NCBI GenBank assembly: GCA_026985055.1
Contig: JALSQZ010000086.1
Span: 1-62,893, forward strand
Length of the DNA: 62,893 bases
Direction: 5' to 3'
From: Sedimenticola sp.
Lineage (GTDB): Bacteria > Pseudomonadota > Gammaproteobacteria > Chromatiales > Chromatiaceae
The translations under genes were made by a program, and so were the position numbers. A model generated the notes under the pieces. It was given only the letters and a program-made list of their open reading frames with translations, was not told the origin of the DNA and did no database searches. This document shows, one piece after another, positions 8,267-15,939 of this stretch. Every line of letters begins with the position of its first letter. The stretch's first letter is position 1.

Positions 8267-9292
8267 CTATTTTCCGTCTTTGCTCTTGCCGGTTTCTCCC
8301 AGGATAGCGGGGCGGAAGTTGTTACGCAACATCAGCGCATCCTTGCGTGTACACCAGGTATCCGTGGCCAACTCCTTCTTGCACTGGATATCCATGAATA
8401 TGATCTCAGCCGAGGAATCCTTGGTCTTGAGGCGTGACAGCGTCAGACTCAGGTCCTTGTTGTTTCTGGGCGGTTGGGTAATGAAGATGTGATCCGCATC
8501 CACATATACCGGGGTGGTGGCGTGCTTCTTGACGAAAGCCTTGGCTTTGAGCCAAAGTTGGTCACACTCGCTCGGGGTGTTGCACTGCAGCACGGTCTTT
8601 ACCAGCGTATCGTCCCTGGTGCTGGATTTGTCATCCATGGGTTTGGCGCGGTTTTCTTCCTTGAGTTTGCTCAGTTCACGAAAACGCTTCAAGTCCATGG
8701 CGTAGCTTTTGCGAATCTTTTTCTTGCCGTTCTCCTGGCGCAGTATGGAGGCATAGTTCTGATTGATTTCTTCCCGGGTGTTGTTGATGCTCGTTTGCAG
8801 TTGTCGCGGGATGGGCTTTCCCTGGCGTTCCAGAGAGGCGGCGCGTTTCTTCTGATATGACAGGCGATCCTTGAGCCGGGCAATGTTGTTGTATGTGATA
8901 CGAATCTGCGCATCATAGGTTGCCAGTTTCCCATCCCTGGCGAGGATGATGTCGTCTTCACTGCGATAGGTGCTGAGCAGCACCCTGTCCCTGGCGCGCT
9001 GTTTTTCCAGGCGTCGCCGGGTTTCTTCCTGAAGTTTCCTGACGCGCTCTTCTTCGGCAATTTCCTCGGGGGTCTTGGCGCGCTCTTTCTTTTCCACCAC
9101 CAGCCCACGCCCGTCGAGCTGTTCGTGGGATTTCTTGACCGCACTGGGGGGAATCTTGTCCGAGTACTGAACATTTCCGTTTTCGTCTACCCACTTGTAG
9201 AGCTTGGCCTCGGCAGACAGGCTGATGCCTGCGAGCAGGACAGAGAGGAAAAGGACGCGCATGAGCTTTCTTGCCTGTAGGATAGTTGTCAT
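8267..9292 (-). CDS. Secreted DUF4124-domain protein with coiled coil
   Basis: About 341 residues from ATG 9292; ATG 9262 is an alternative, and the signal peptide then reads MRVLFLSVLLAGISLSAEA. Just after it lies a DUF4124 domain (KLYKWVDENGNVQYSDKIPP), a short module common in gammaproteobacterial envelope proteins. A long charged, probably coiled-coil region follows (about 80-220, rich in Glu, Lys and Arg), then a C-terminal region with Cys residues (QCNTPSECDQLW, DIQCKKELATDTWC) that may form disulfides. Function unknown; location probably periplasmic. It is divergent from the permease at 9336. A MITE ends 11 bp beyond its stop codon. Confidence 0.88.
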   Translation of the reverse strand: MTTILQARKLMRVLFLSVLLAGISLSAEAKLYKWVDENGNVQYSDKIPPSAVKKSHEQLDGRGLVVEKKERAKTPEEIAEEERVRKLQEETRRRLEKQRARDRVLLSTYRSEDDIILARDGKLATYDAQIRITYNNIARLKDRLSYQKKRAASLERQGKPIPRQLQTSINNTREEINQNYASILRQENGKKKIRKSYAMDLKRFRELSKLKEENRAKPMDDKSSTRDDTLVKTVLQCNTPSECDQLWLKAKAFVKKHATTPVYVDADHIFITQPPRNNKDLSLTLSRLKTKDSSAEIIFMDIQCKKELATDTWCTRKDALMLRNNFRPAILGETGKSKDGK

Positions 9293-9335
9293 GATGTGCC
9301 AAAGAATAATCAATTTTTCCGGAAATTACATCTGA

Positions 9336-10082
9336 ATGGATCAACTGCTGTTGTTTTTTGTGTCCCTGGTGGCAAACCTGTTTTCCGCCTTTTCCGGTGG
9401 AGGCGCCGGGCTGCTCCAGCTTCCCGTGCTTATCTTTCTTGGTCTGCCTTTTGGCGTGGCTCTTGCGACCCACAAGGTCGCGTCCGTGGCATTGGGAGCG
9501 GGAGCCACTTTGCGACATCTGCGCGAAAATACCCTGGAAGGCAGGTTTACCCTGTTCATCCTGGCTACCGGGCTGCCTGGCGTCATTCTGGGGGCCAGTA
9601 TCATTTTGCATGTGCCAGGAAGGGCGGCGGAAATCGCCCTGGGTTGCCTGACGCTCGGCCTGGGGCTGTATTCCGGGAGCAAGGCAAGGTTGGGACAGGA
9701 GTATCAGCCAGGCCACAGAGATCGCAAAGGCATGATCCTTGGGGGTGGGGTGCTGTTCCTGCTTGGGGTGCTCAACGGCTCGCTGACCTCTGGCACCGGA
9801 CTGTTCGTAACCCTGTGGCTGGTGGGCTGGTTTGGTCTGGATTACAAGCGCGCTGTTGCCTATACCCTGGTGCTGGTAGGTCTTTTCTGGAATGGTACCG
9901 GGGCGCTCACCCTGGGATTGCTGGGCAGCATAAAATGGGACTGGATTCCTGCTTTGCTGGCAGGTTCCCTTCTCGGTGGGTATGCCGGCGCGCATCTTGC
10001 CATCCGTCACGGAAACCGCTGGATCAAGCGCGCTTTCGAGGTGATTTCGATTCTCGTGGGAATCAAGCTGATTCTGGGCTGA
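9336..10082 (+). CDS. TSUP (TauE/SafE) family permease
   Basis: Encodes 248 residues with about eight hydrophobic segments. The N-terminal motif FSAFSGGGAGLLQLPVLIF and the internal repeat LGVLNGSLTSGTGLFVTL are typical of the TauE/SafE (TSUP) family, which includes proposed exporters of sulfite, sulfoacetate or other organosulfur anions. The second half repeats the first, as expected for this fold. It is divergent from the DUF4124 gene and 68 bp upstream of sucC. Substrate unknown: sulfite export would fit a sulfur-oxidising organism, but that is inference only. Confidence 0.9.
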   Translation: MDQLLLFFVSLVANLFSAFSGGGAGLLQLPVLIFLGLPFGVALATHKVASVALGAGATLRHLRENTLEGRFTLFILATGLPGVILGASIILHVPGRAAEIALGCLTLGLGLYSGSKARLGQEYQPGHRDRKGMILGGGVLFLLGVLNGSLTSGTGLFVTLWLVGWFGLDYKRAVAYTLVLVGLFWNGTGALTLGLLGSIKWDWIPALLAGSLLGGYAGAHLAIRHGNRWIKRAFEVISILVGIKLILG

Positions 10083-10150
10083 AGAGACCACGGGAAGATC
10101 CTTTTCAGGATAGAATGGACCCATGAGCTTGTGATTTCCAGGAGAAACCC

Positions 10151-11326
10151 ATGAATCTGCATGAATACCAGTCCAAGCAGCTGTTTTCCGAATATGGCAT
10201 CCCCGTACCCCAGGGACATATGGTGCAGGACGCGGATTCGGCGGTGGCTGCTGCGCGTGATCTGGGAGGCGAGATGTGGGTGGTCAAGGCCCAGGCACAT
10301 ACTGGTGGGCGAGGCAAGGCGGGAGGTGTGACGCTGGCGCGCAGTCTGGAAGAAGTTCAGTCTGCGGCGCAAGAAATGCTGGGCATGCGTCTGGTCACGC
10401 GCCAGACCGGCCCGGCGGGACTGCCGGTAAATCGCCTGCTGGTGGAGCAGGGTAGCGATATCCAGCGTGAACTCTATCTCGGCGCCCTGCTGGACCGGGA
10501 ACGTTCACGCATCACTTTCATGGCTTCCGCCGCGGGAGGAATGAACATAGAAGAAGTGGCTGCACAGACGCCGGAGAAGATCATCACAACGGCCATCGAT
10601 CCTGCCGCAGGTCTGCAACCCTGGCAAGGACGTCACCTGGGATTTTCCCTGGGGTTGACAGGTGATCAGCTGAAGGCGTTTTCCCGTATTCTGGCGGCCC
10701 TGTATCGCCTTTACCTGGAAAAGGATGTCAGTCTCATCGAAATCAATCCCCTCATCGTGACCGGGGAGGGAAGCCTGATGGCCCTGGATGCCAAGATTAA
10801 TATTGATGACAGTGCCCTGTACCGGCATCCTGATCTGCAGGCATTGCGTGATCTTTCCCAGGAAGATGAGCGGGAGGCGGCAGCGGCGGAGCATGACCTC
10901 AATTATATTTCTCTGGATGGCAATATCGGCTGCATGGTGAATGGCGCAGGTCTGGCCATGGCGACCATGGATCTGGTGAAACTGGAAGGTGGCGAGCCCG
11001 CGAATTTTCTGGATGTCGGGGGGGGCACTACCGCGCAGCGGGTTACCGAAGCTTTCAAGCTGATCCTTTCCGATTCCAAGGTACGAGTGGTGTTGGTGAA
11101 TATCTTTGGCGGCATCGTGCGCTGTGATCTGATTGCCGAAGGGATCATCACCGCCGCACGCGCTCTGGGAATGAAAGTGCCCGTGGTGGTTCGGCTCCAG
11201 GGAACCAATGCGCAACTGGGGCTGGCCATGCTGGAAGAGAGCGGCCTGGATTTCATTACCGCGGAAGACTTTACCGAGGCAGCACGTCAGGCGGTGACTG
11301 CCGCGGCTCAGGGAGGCAGAGCATGA
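10151..11326 (+). CDS. sucC: Succinyl-CoA synthetase (ADP-forming) beta subunit
   Basis: Encodes 391 residues, close to the usual 388. It pairs with SucD to convert succinyl-CoA, ADP and phosphate to succinate, ATP and CoA in the TCA cycle. The N-terminal ATP-grasp domain starts [18 protein letters not shown] and contains [11 protein letters not shown]; the C-terminal CoA-ligase domain has [10 protein letters not shown] and [16 protein letters not shown]. The ATG at 10151 follows CAGGAGAAACC, a good ribosome binding site. It overlaps sucD by 4 bp (ATGA), so the two are translationally coupled. sucAB is not adjacent. Confidence 0.97.
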   Translation: MNLHEYQSKQLFSEYGIPVPQGHMVQDADSAVAAARDLGGEMWVVKAQAHTGGRGKAGGVTLARSLEEVQSAAQEMLGMRLVTRQTGPAGLPVNRLLVEQGSDIQRELYLGALLDRERSRITFMASAAGGMNIEEVAAQTPEKIITTAIDPAAGLQPWQGRHLGFSLGLTGDQLKAFSRILAALYRLYLEKDVSLIEINPLIVTGEGSLMALDAKINIDDSALYRHPDLQALRDLSQEDEREAAAAEHDLNYISLDGNIGCMVNGAGLAMATMDLVKLEGGEPANFLDVGGGTTAQRVTEAFKLILSDSKVRVVLVNIFGGIVRCDLIAEGIITAARALGMKVPVVVRLQGTNAQLGLAMLEESGLDFITAEDFTEAARQAVTAAAQGGRA

Positions 11327-12195
11327 GCATACTCGTCGATGCCAATACCCGGGTGATCTGCCAGGGCTTTACCGGCAAGCAGGGGACATTCCACTCCGAG
11401 CAGGCCATCGCCTATGGCACCCGGCTGGTAGGGGGTGTAACACCGGGCAAGGGAGGGCAGACCCACCTGCAGCGCCCTGTATTCAATACAGTACATGAAG
11501 CCGTAAGGGAAACCGGGGCGAATGCCAGCATGATCTATGTGCCGCCTCCTTTTGCTGCGGATGCCATTCTGGAAGCGGCGGATGCCGGTATAGAGGTGAT
11601 CGTCTGCATCACTGAAGGTATTCCGGTGCTGGACATGATCAAGGTGAAGGCAGCATTGGCCGGCGGGAAAGCGCGGCTCATCGGTCCCAATTGTCCGGGC
11701 ATCATTACGCCGGGAGCGAGCAAGATCGGCATCATGCCCGGTAGTATCCATCAGCCGGGGCGAATTGGCATCATATCCCGGTCCGGAACCCTTACCTATG
11801 AAGCGGTACACCAGACTACCGTGGCAGGGCTGGGGCAGAGTACCTGCGTGGGATTGGGTGGCGATCCGGTAAATGGCACCAGTTTCATCGATTGTCTCGA
11901 ACTGTTTGAGCAGGATGAGCAGACCGAAGCCGTGATCATGGTGGGTGAGATCGGCGGTTCGGCGGAAGAGGAGGCTGCTGCCTATATACGGGAAAATGTG
12001 AGTAAACCGGTGGTCGCCTATATTGCCGGAGTCACCGCCCCGCCAGGCAAGCGCATGGGGCATGCGGGAGCAATCATCAGTGGCGGGAAAGGCACGGCGG
12101 ATGCAAAGTTTCAGGCGCTGGAGCAGGCCGGGGTACATGTGGTGCGCTCACCCGCGGCCATGGGTGAGCGCATGGCGGCGCTGCTGGATGGATAA
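11323..12195 (+). CDS. sucD: Succinyl-CoA synthetase alpha subunit
   Basis: Encodes 290 residues, the normal length. The CoA-binding Rossmann domain is at the N-terminus ([19 protein letters not shown], then [14 protein letters not shown]). The phosphorylated histidine is His247 in KRMGHAGAI, and the nucleotide-side loop SRSGTLTYE is present. It forms the enzyme with SucC, encoded just upstream with a 4-bp overlap. It converges with the hydrolase gene at 12210, leaving only 14 bp between the stop codons and no obvious terminator. Confidence 0.97.
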   Translation: MSILVDANTRVICQGFTGKQGTFHSEQAIAYGTRLVGGVTPGKGGQTHLQRPVFNTVHEAVRETGANASMIYVPPPFAADAILEAADAGIEVIVCITEGIPVLDMIKVKAALAGGKARLIGPNCPGIITPGASKIGIMPGSIHQPGRIGIISRSGTLTYEAVHQTTVAGLGQSTCVGLGGDPVNGTSFIDCLELFEQDEQTEAVIMVGEIGGSAEEEAAAYIRENVSKPVVAYIAGVTAPPGKRMGHAGAIISGGKGTADAKFQALEQAGVHVVRSPAAMGERMAALLDG

Positions 12196-12209
12196 ATCCG
12201 TCAAAATTC

Positions 12210-12827
12210 TCAGAGAGTGAAGCTGATTTCCTGATCCAGGCGGGCACCGTTTTGCAGTGGCAGCCGATTGCTGCTGGAAAAATCACCCGGAGAGAGGCTG
12301 TTGATCAGGGTGTCCGCGGGCAGCAACGCCAGGTGAACGTAAGTAGCCGTGGCCAGTTCACTACAATAGAAAGTACGGCAGTTGGTGCTGATCCCCATCT
12401 TGCCTTCGGCGAAATGCAGCGCCATCTGTTCCAGGGACGGAAAAGCCCGCCCGTCCACGTCACGCATGAAGCTTTCCAGTGAACTCATGAAGCTGCGGTC
12501 TCTGTTGGCATGCAAGCGTCGCCAGGCAAACCGGTAGTGCTGGCCGTTGCTGTATTTTCGCTTCATGCACAGTTCGAGAACGGCTTCTGCATCCAACAGA
12601 TGCACTCCCGAGCGTTCGCCATGATCGATCTGGTCCTGGAGGGAGGTGATTTCATCGCTGGTCCAGAGCAAAGGACGGTCATGTCCAGGCAATCGGACGC
12701 CCAGGGCGACATGGGAAAAGGGCGTCTGATCGATGTCCTCGATGATCTCGCTTTCGGCTCCGGGGCCGTGAAAAAGGAATACATCACCACTATCGACCTT
12801 GCTGCTGATATCTGTCCAGGAACTCAT
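12210..12827 (-). CDS. Permuted papain-fold (YiiX/C92-like) putative hydrolase
   Basis: Encodes 205 residues. The order of motifs, an N-terminal SGDVFLFHG strand, His39 in TPFSHVALGV and a later Cys155 in RTFYCSELATATY, matches the circularly permuted NlpC/P60 (YiiX, peptidase C92) superfamily, whose members act as amidases, peptidases or lipid-modifying enzymes. No signal peptide is seen, so it is probably cytoplasmic. The start MSSWTDISSK at 12827 has a purine-rich stretch upstream. A perfect palindrome GGTACC-AAT-GGTACC lies 36 bp upstream and may be an operator. It stands alone, converging with sucD. Substrate unknown. Confidence 0.8.
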   Translation of the reverse strand: MSSWTDISSKVDSGDVFLFHGPGAESEIIEDIDQTPFSHVALGVRLPGHDRPLLWTSDEITSLQDQIDHGERSGVHLLDAEAVLELCMKRKYSNGQHYRFAWRRLHANRDRSFMSSLESFMRDVDGRAFPSLEQMALHFAEGKMGISTNCRTFYCSELATATYVHLALLPADTLINSLSPGDFSSSNRLPLQNGARLDQEISFTL

Positions 12828-12863
12828 AGTTCGGGCTTCTCTCTTGAGGCTTTGTTAATATTG

Positions 12864-12878
12864 GGTACCAATGGTACC
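12864..12878. promoter_or_regulatory. Palindrome upstream of the C92-like gene
   Basis: GGTACC, 3-nt centre AAT, GGTACC. It lies 36 bp upstream of the start codon at 12827, a plausible operator position. No regulator gene is adjacent. Confidence 0.4.
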
Positions 12879-12949
12879 TGAAGGAGGTGGCGAATATTTC
12901 CACACATGGATATTTTTTCTTTGCCTGCATTTTCAATCAGTTTTCCTAA

Positions 12950-13115
12950 CAAGGATGTTGAAAAAGTCCTTCCCTGGGCTTTTTCAACCCCGGAACCGGA
13001 AAATGCGATTTCCCGGTTTCTTCATTTTCAGTGGTCTATAGCCACTGAAAATGGCGGTATACCCCTATACCGCACACAGGTTGTCGAAAAACTTTGTTTT
13101 TCAACGGCCTGCCAA
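12950..13115 (+). repeat. Five-hairpin repeat, family C copy 1 (covarying relative of family A)
   Basis: Same architecture as family A with different stems: GTTGAAAAAG/CTTTTTCAAC; AACCGG/CCGGTT around loop AAAATGCGATTTC; CATTTTCAGTGG/CCACTGAAAATG; GCGGTAT/ATACCGC around loop ACCCCT; and an imperfect fifth hairpin with core GAAAAAC/GTTTTTC. Boundaries are CAAGGATGTTGAAAA on the left and GGCCTGCCAA on the right, shared with the fragment at 59451-59566. The remaining gap to 13211 shows only a weak GGAAGAGG before the next start. Confidence 0.9.
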
Positions 13116-13211
13116 CTGGAAATGACGGGATGATCTGATCCTACATGGGCGTTCCGGTTTTTCGAGATGCCTTGAAGAACAATACTGATCCCAACGAATT
13201 GGAAGAGGCGT

Positions 13212-15431
13212 TTGTTGCGAGCACTTATAAAAAATATTTTTTGCTTGATTCTGTATCTGTTGGCAGGGGCTGCATCAGCGGGAAATCTGACATTGCCCAT
13301 GGATTATGTCCCGATGGAAGGTGAGTTCACTCCGGATGAAGCATATCAGCTGGATTTCAGGCCTTATCGGCCGGGAACGCGCCTGAGCTTCGGCGGCATG
13401 GGGCACGGAGTGCTCTTGCGGGTTCATCTGCCGGAGGACGGTACTCTTTCCGGGCAGTACAACCTGGTTCTCCAGCCGCGATATTTCACCCGGGTGGAAG
13501 GCTGGTTCCATAATGGGGAACAATGGAAAAAAATAGTGACGGGGCGTTTGTTGCCCACGGTTGCCGAGTACTATTCCACCAAGGATCTGGTATTCGAACT
13601 GGATGAAAAGCAACTCAACAGTGCATTTCCCATCTATCTGTATGTGCAGGACATGGGAAGTCGAAAATCACTGCTGGTCAGCCTGGTCTCCCGTCAAAGC
13701 TATCTGAATGGCGATGTGAGCTTTTCCCGCTATATTGCTGCTCTCTACGGTACGATTTTCGTGCTGGCGCTGATCAACCTGATCTTCTATTTCTTCATCA
13801 GGGAGACGCCATTTCTTCTGTACAGCATCTACATGTTTTCTGCATTGCTCTCCATGTTCTGGCAGGAGGGCTGGATCGTCAAGATTCTTGCTCTCGGGGA
13901 TGATCATTGGGCGCTGCTGGGGCTATCGGTTTTCTCCCCCATTTCGGTATTGCTCTTCTATCAGTTCTATCGCTCTTACCTTGGAATCGGTCTTTCATCC
14001 CGGGAGGGGAAGTTGATCCTCGGATTCCAGTTGGTTTTTGCAACAGTCGTGCTGATTCGCGTGATCGATGGCTTCTTCTTTTCCGGACAATCCTTCGGTT
14101 ACTGGTCGCAGGTGGCAAACAGTCTCTTGATTGCAGGAGCTCTGGGGCTGTTTGTCCTTACCCTGAGATACTGGATGAAAGGTTACCGGCTGGCTGGATA
14201 TTTGTTTGCTGCGAACAGCATTCTCATTGCTGCTACCCTGGCGCGAATCTATTATGCGTTCAATATATCGGCGGGAGGGTTCTGGCTGGCTCACGCATTT
14301 GAAGTAGCTCTGGCGCTGGATGCCATGCTGCTGTCATTTGCGCTGGCTGATCGTACCCTGAGCATCAAGCAGGAAAGAGACAAAGCCAGAATCGAGCTGG
14401 AAAAGGTGGATACCGCTTACAAACGTGAGCAGCTTCTGGCGGAATTTGTAAGGGACTCCCAGGCCTTGGTGGCCAACAGCAACGGCGAGAACTTTGTTCG
14501 GGAACTGGATCAGCTGCTTTTTCGCAGCATGCAACGGATTCTCAATATCAAAGGGGGCATGTTGCTGGTCAGAGAGGGGAAGCATGTGTGGCAGCGCAGT
14601 TTTGGTGGAGGCATGATGCTCTCCCGGCTGGTCACCCGGATTGCCGAGGAAAGGCGCGAAGGTTTGCTTGAGGCCTGTAGTCGTGGTGAGGTCGATATGG
14701 GGGTGCTGGATGGATACCGGGACAGGCAGGGCCATTTCAAGTATCTGATGATACCCATCAGGATTCGTGAGCATATGGATTACTGTATGTTGCTCGTGAT
14801 TCCGCATGATCAAGCCCTGGATCAGGATCTGGTAAGTGGCTTGCGAGAATTTGTCGAGAAAGCGACGCATGCACGCATGGAGGCAGAGAATATGGAACAG
14901 TTGCAGCGATCGGCACGCTATGACGACCTTACCGGAGTTTTCAACCGGGCTTCCATGGAAATGCATGTATCCCATATGCTGGAACAATGCGCAGATGGCG
15001 GTCGGGGGCTTGCGCTGGCGTTTGTCGATATGGATCATTTTAAGAGTCTGAATGACAGTCTGGGGCACGATTTTGGTGATGAATGTCTGAAGCGTTTATG
15101 TCGATTCATGAAGGAATTGTTGCCGAGGCAAGCAGTTATAGGCCGTTTTGGGGGAGATGAATTTCTGGTGTTGTTGCCGGGGGCTGATTATTTCCAGGCA
15201 GCGGAAGCGCTTGCGTTGCTCAATCCGGCTCTTGGGAAAACTTCAGGAAAGCAAGGGGTTGCCCTGTCGGTTAGTGTGGGGATTGCTGACTGCATGAGTG
15301 GCCAGAAGATGGCCATGGCGGATCTGTTGAAGCAGGCGGATGTGTCGCTGTATGCGGCCAAGGCTGCAGGACGAGGCTGCATTGGCGCCAGGGTTGGTGC
15401 TCACGGAGAATCGGGGCCGACCAGAAAATGA
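13212..15431 (+). CDS. 7TMR-DISM diguanylate cyclase
   Basis: Encodes 739 residues. A signal peptide (MLRALIKNIFCLILYLLAGAASA) is followed by an extracytoplasmic 7TMR-DISM extension 2-type beta-rich domain (about 25-170), seven transmembrane segments (about 175-380), a coiled coil (KQERDKARIELEKV), a possibly GAF-like region (about 410-560), and a C-terminal GGDEF domain (about 570-725) with intact FGGDEFLVLL and upstream DDLTGVFNRAS. It should make cyclic-di-GMP from GTP in response to an external ligand. No RxxD inhibitory site precedes GGDEF (PRQA is there instead), so product inhibition is not expected. The start is TTG at 13212 or 13215 after GGAAGAGG. It is a single gene ending at a bidirectional terminator. 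Confidence 0.93.
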   Translation: MLRALIKNIFCLILYLLAGAASAGNLTLPMDYVPMEGEFTPDEAYQLDFRPYRPGTRLSFGGMGHGVLLRVHLPEDGTLSGQYNLVLQPRYFTRVEGWFHNGEQWKKIVTGRLLPTVAEYYSTKDLVFELDEKQLNSAFPIYLYVQDMGSRKSLLVSLVSRQSYLNGDVSFSRYIAALYGTIFVLALINLIFYFFIRETPFLLYSIYMFSALLSMFWQEGWIVKILALGDDHWALLGLSVFSPISVLLFYQFYRSYLGIGLSSREGKLILGFQLVFATVVLIRVIDGFFFSGQSFGYWSQVANSLLIAGALGLFVLTLRYWMKGYRLAGYLFAANSILIAATLARIYYAFNISAGGFWLAHAFEVALALDAMLLSFALADRTLSIKQERDKARIELEKVDTAYKREQLLAEFVRDSQALVANSNGENFVRELDQLLFRSMQRILNIKGGMLLVREGKHVWQRSFGGGMMLSRLVTRIAEERREGLLEACSRGEVDMGVLDGYRDRQGHFKYLMIPIRIREHMDYCMLLVIPHDQALDQDLVSGLREFVEKATHARMEAENMEQLQRSARYDDLTGVFNRASMEMHVSHMLEQCADGGRGLALAFVDMDHFKSLNDSLGHDFGDECLKRLCRFMKELLPRQAVIGRFGGDEFLVLLPGADYFQAAEALALLNPALGKTSGKQGVALSVSVGIADCMSGQKMAMADLLKQADVSLYAAKAAGRGCIGARVGAHGESGPTRK

Positions 15432-15436
15432 GGAGG

Positions 15437-15458
15437 GCAGCTCGAAAAATCGAGATGC
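15437..15458. repeat. Solo hairpin related to hairpin 5 of family A
   Basis: CTCGA and TCGAG around an A-rich centre, with the downstream ATGC of the family A right end. Only this hairpin is present, 6 bp after the diguanylate cyclase stop codon and just before the main terminator. Confidence 0.6.
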
Positions 15459-15470
15459 ACAATGAGTAAC

Positions 15471-15500
15471 GCAAAAAGCCGGCTGCTGCCGGCTTTTTGC
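15471..15500. terminator. Bidirectional Rho-independent terminator
   Basis: GCAAAAAGCCGGC (15471-15483), loop TGCT, GCCGGCTTTTTGC (15488-15500): a perfect 13-bp stem with A/T tails that can serve both convergent genes, the diguanylate cyclase on the plus strand and rpsT on the minus strand. Confidence 0.93.
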
Positions 15501-15525
15501 TCTTTCCGAAACAGAGAGTCAGGAA

Positions 15526-15786
15526 TTACATTGCCTTGATATGCGCGTTCAAACGGCTCTTGTGACGAGCTGCCTTGTTTTTGTGAATCAGACCCTTGCT
15601 GACCGCATTGTCGATGACAGGCACGGCAGCGGTATAGGCTGCGCTGGCAGTTTCCTTGTCGCCGGCTTCAATGGCGTAAACGACTTTCTTGATATGGGTG
15701 CGCAGCATGCTGCGACGGCTCGCGTTGTGGGCGCGGCGCTTTTCCGCCTGACGGGCGCGCTTGCGTGCTTGCAGTGAATTGGCCAC
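15526..15786 (-). CDS. rpsT: 30S ribosomal protein S20
   Basis: Encodes 86 residues, the usual length of S20, a primary 16S rRNA-binding protein. The sequence [20 protein letters not shown] at the N-terminus and [20 protein letters not shown] at the C-terminus are diagnostic. The start is GTG at 15786 preceded by AGGAGTACAAG. A non-ATG start is typical of rpsT in enterics (UUG in E. coli) and is linked there to translational autoregulation. It has its own consensus promoter at 15832-15860 and ends at the shared terminator at 15471-15500. Confidence 0.97.
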   Translation of the reverse strand: MANSLQARKRARQAEKRRAHNASRRSMLRTHIKKVVYAIEAGDKETASAAYTAAVPVIDNAVSKGLIHKNKAARHKSRLNAHIKAM

Positions 15787-15831
15787 CTTGTACTCCTGAA
15801 ATCTTGAGGTTGTTCTGTAAAAAGACGCGGA

Positions 15832-15860
15832 ATTATGTCCGCTGATATTGCTCATGTCAA
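15832..15860 (-). promoter_or_regulatory. Sigma-70 promoter of rpsT
   Basis: On the minus strand: -35 TTGACA (15855-15860), a 17-nt spacer, -10 CATAAT (15832-15837). Near-consensus, 46 bp upstream of the GTG start. Confidence 0.85.
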
Positions 15861-15939
15861 GAAAAAGCGAGCAGAAAACAGCAATGCCCTTGCTTGGGTT
15901 GTTGCCGAGTCAATAAAAGCAGTTGCCCTGTTGTTCGGG

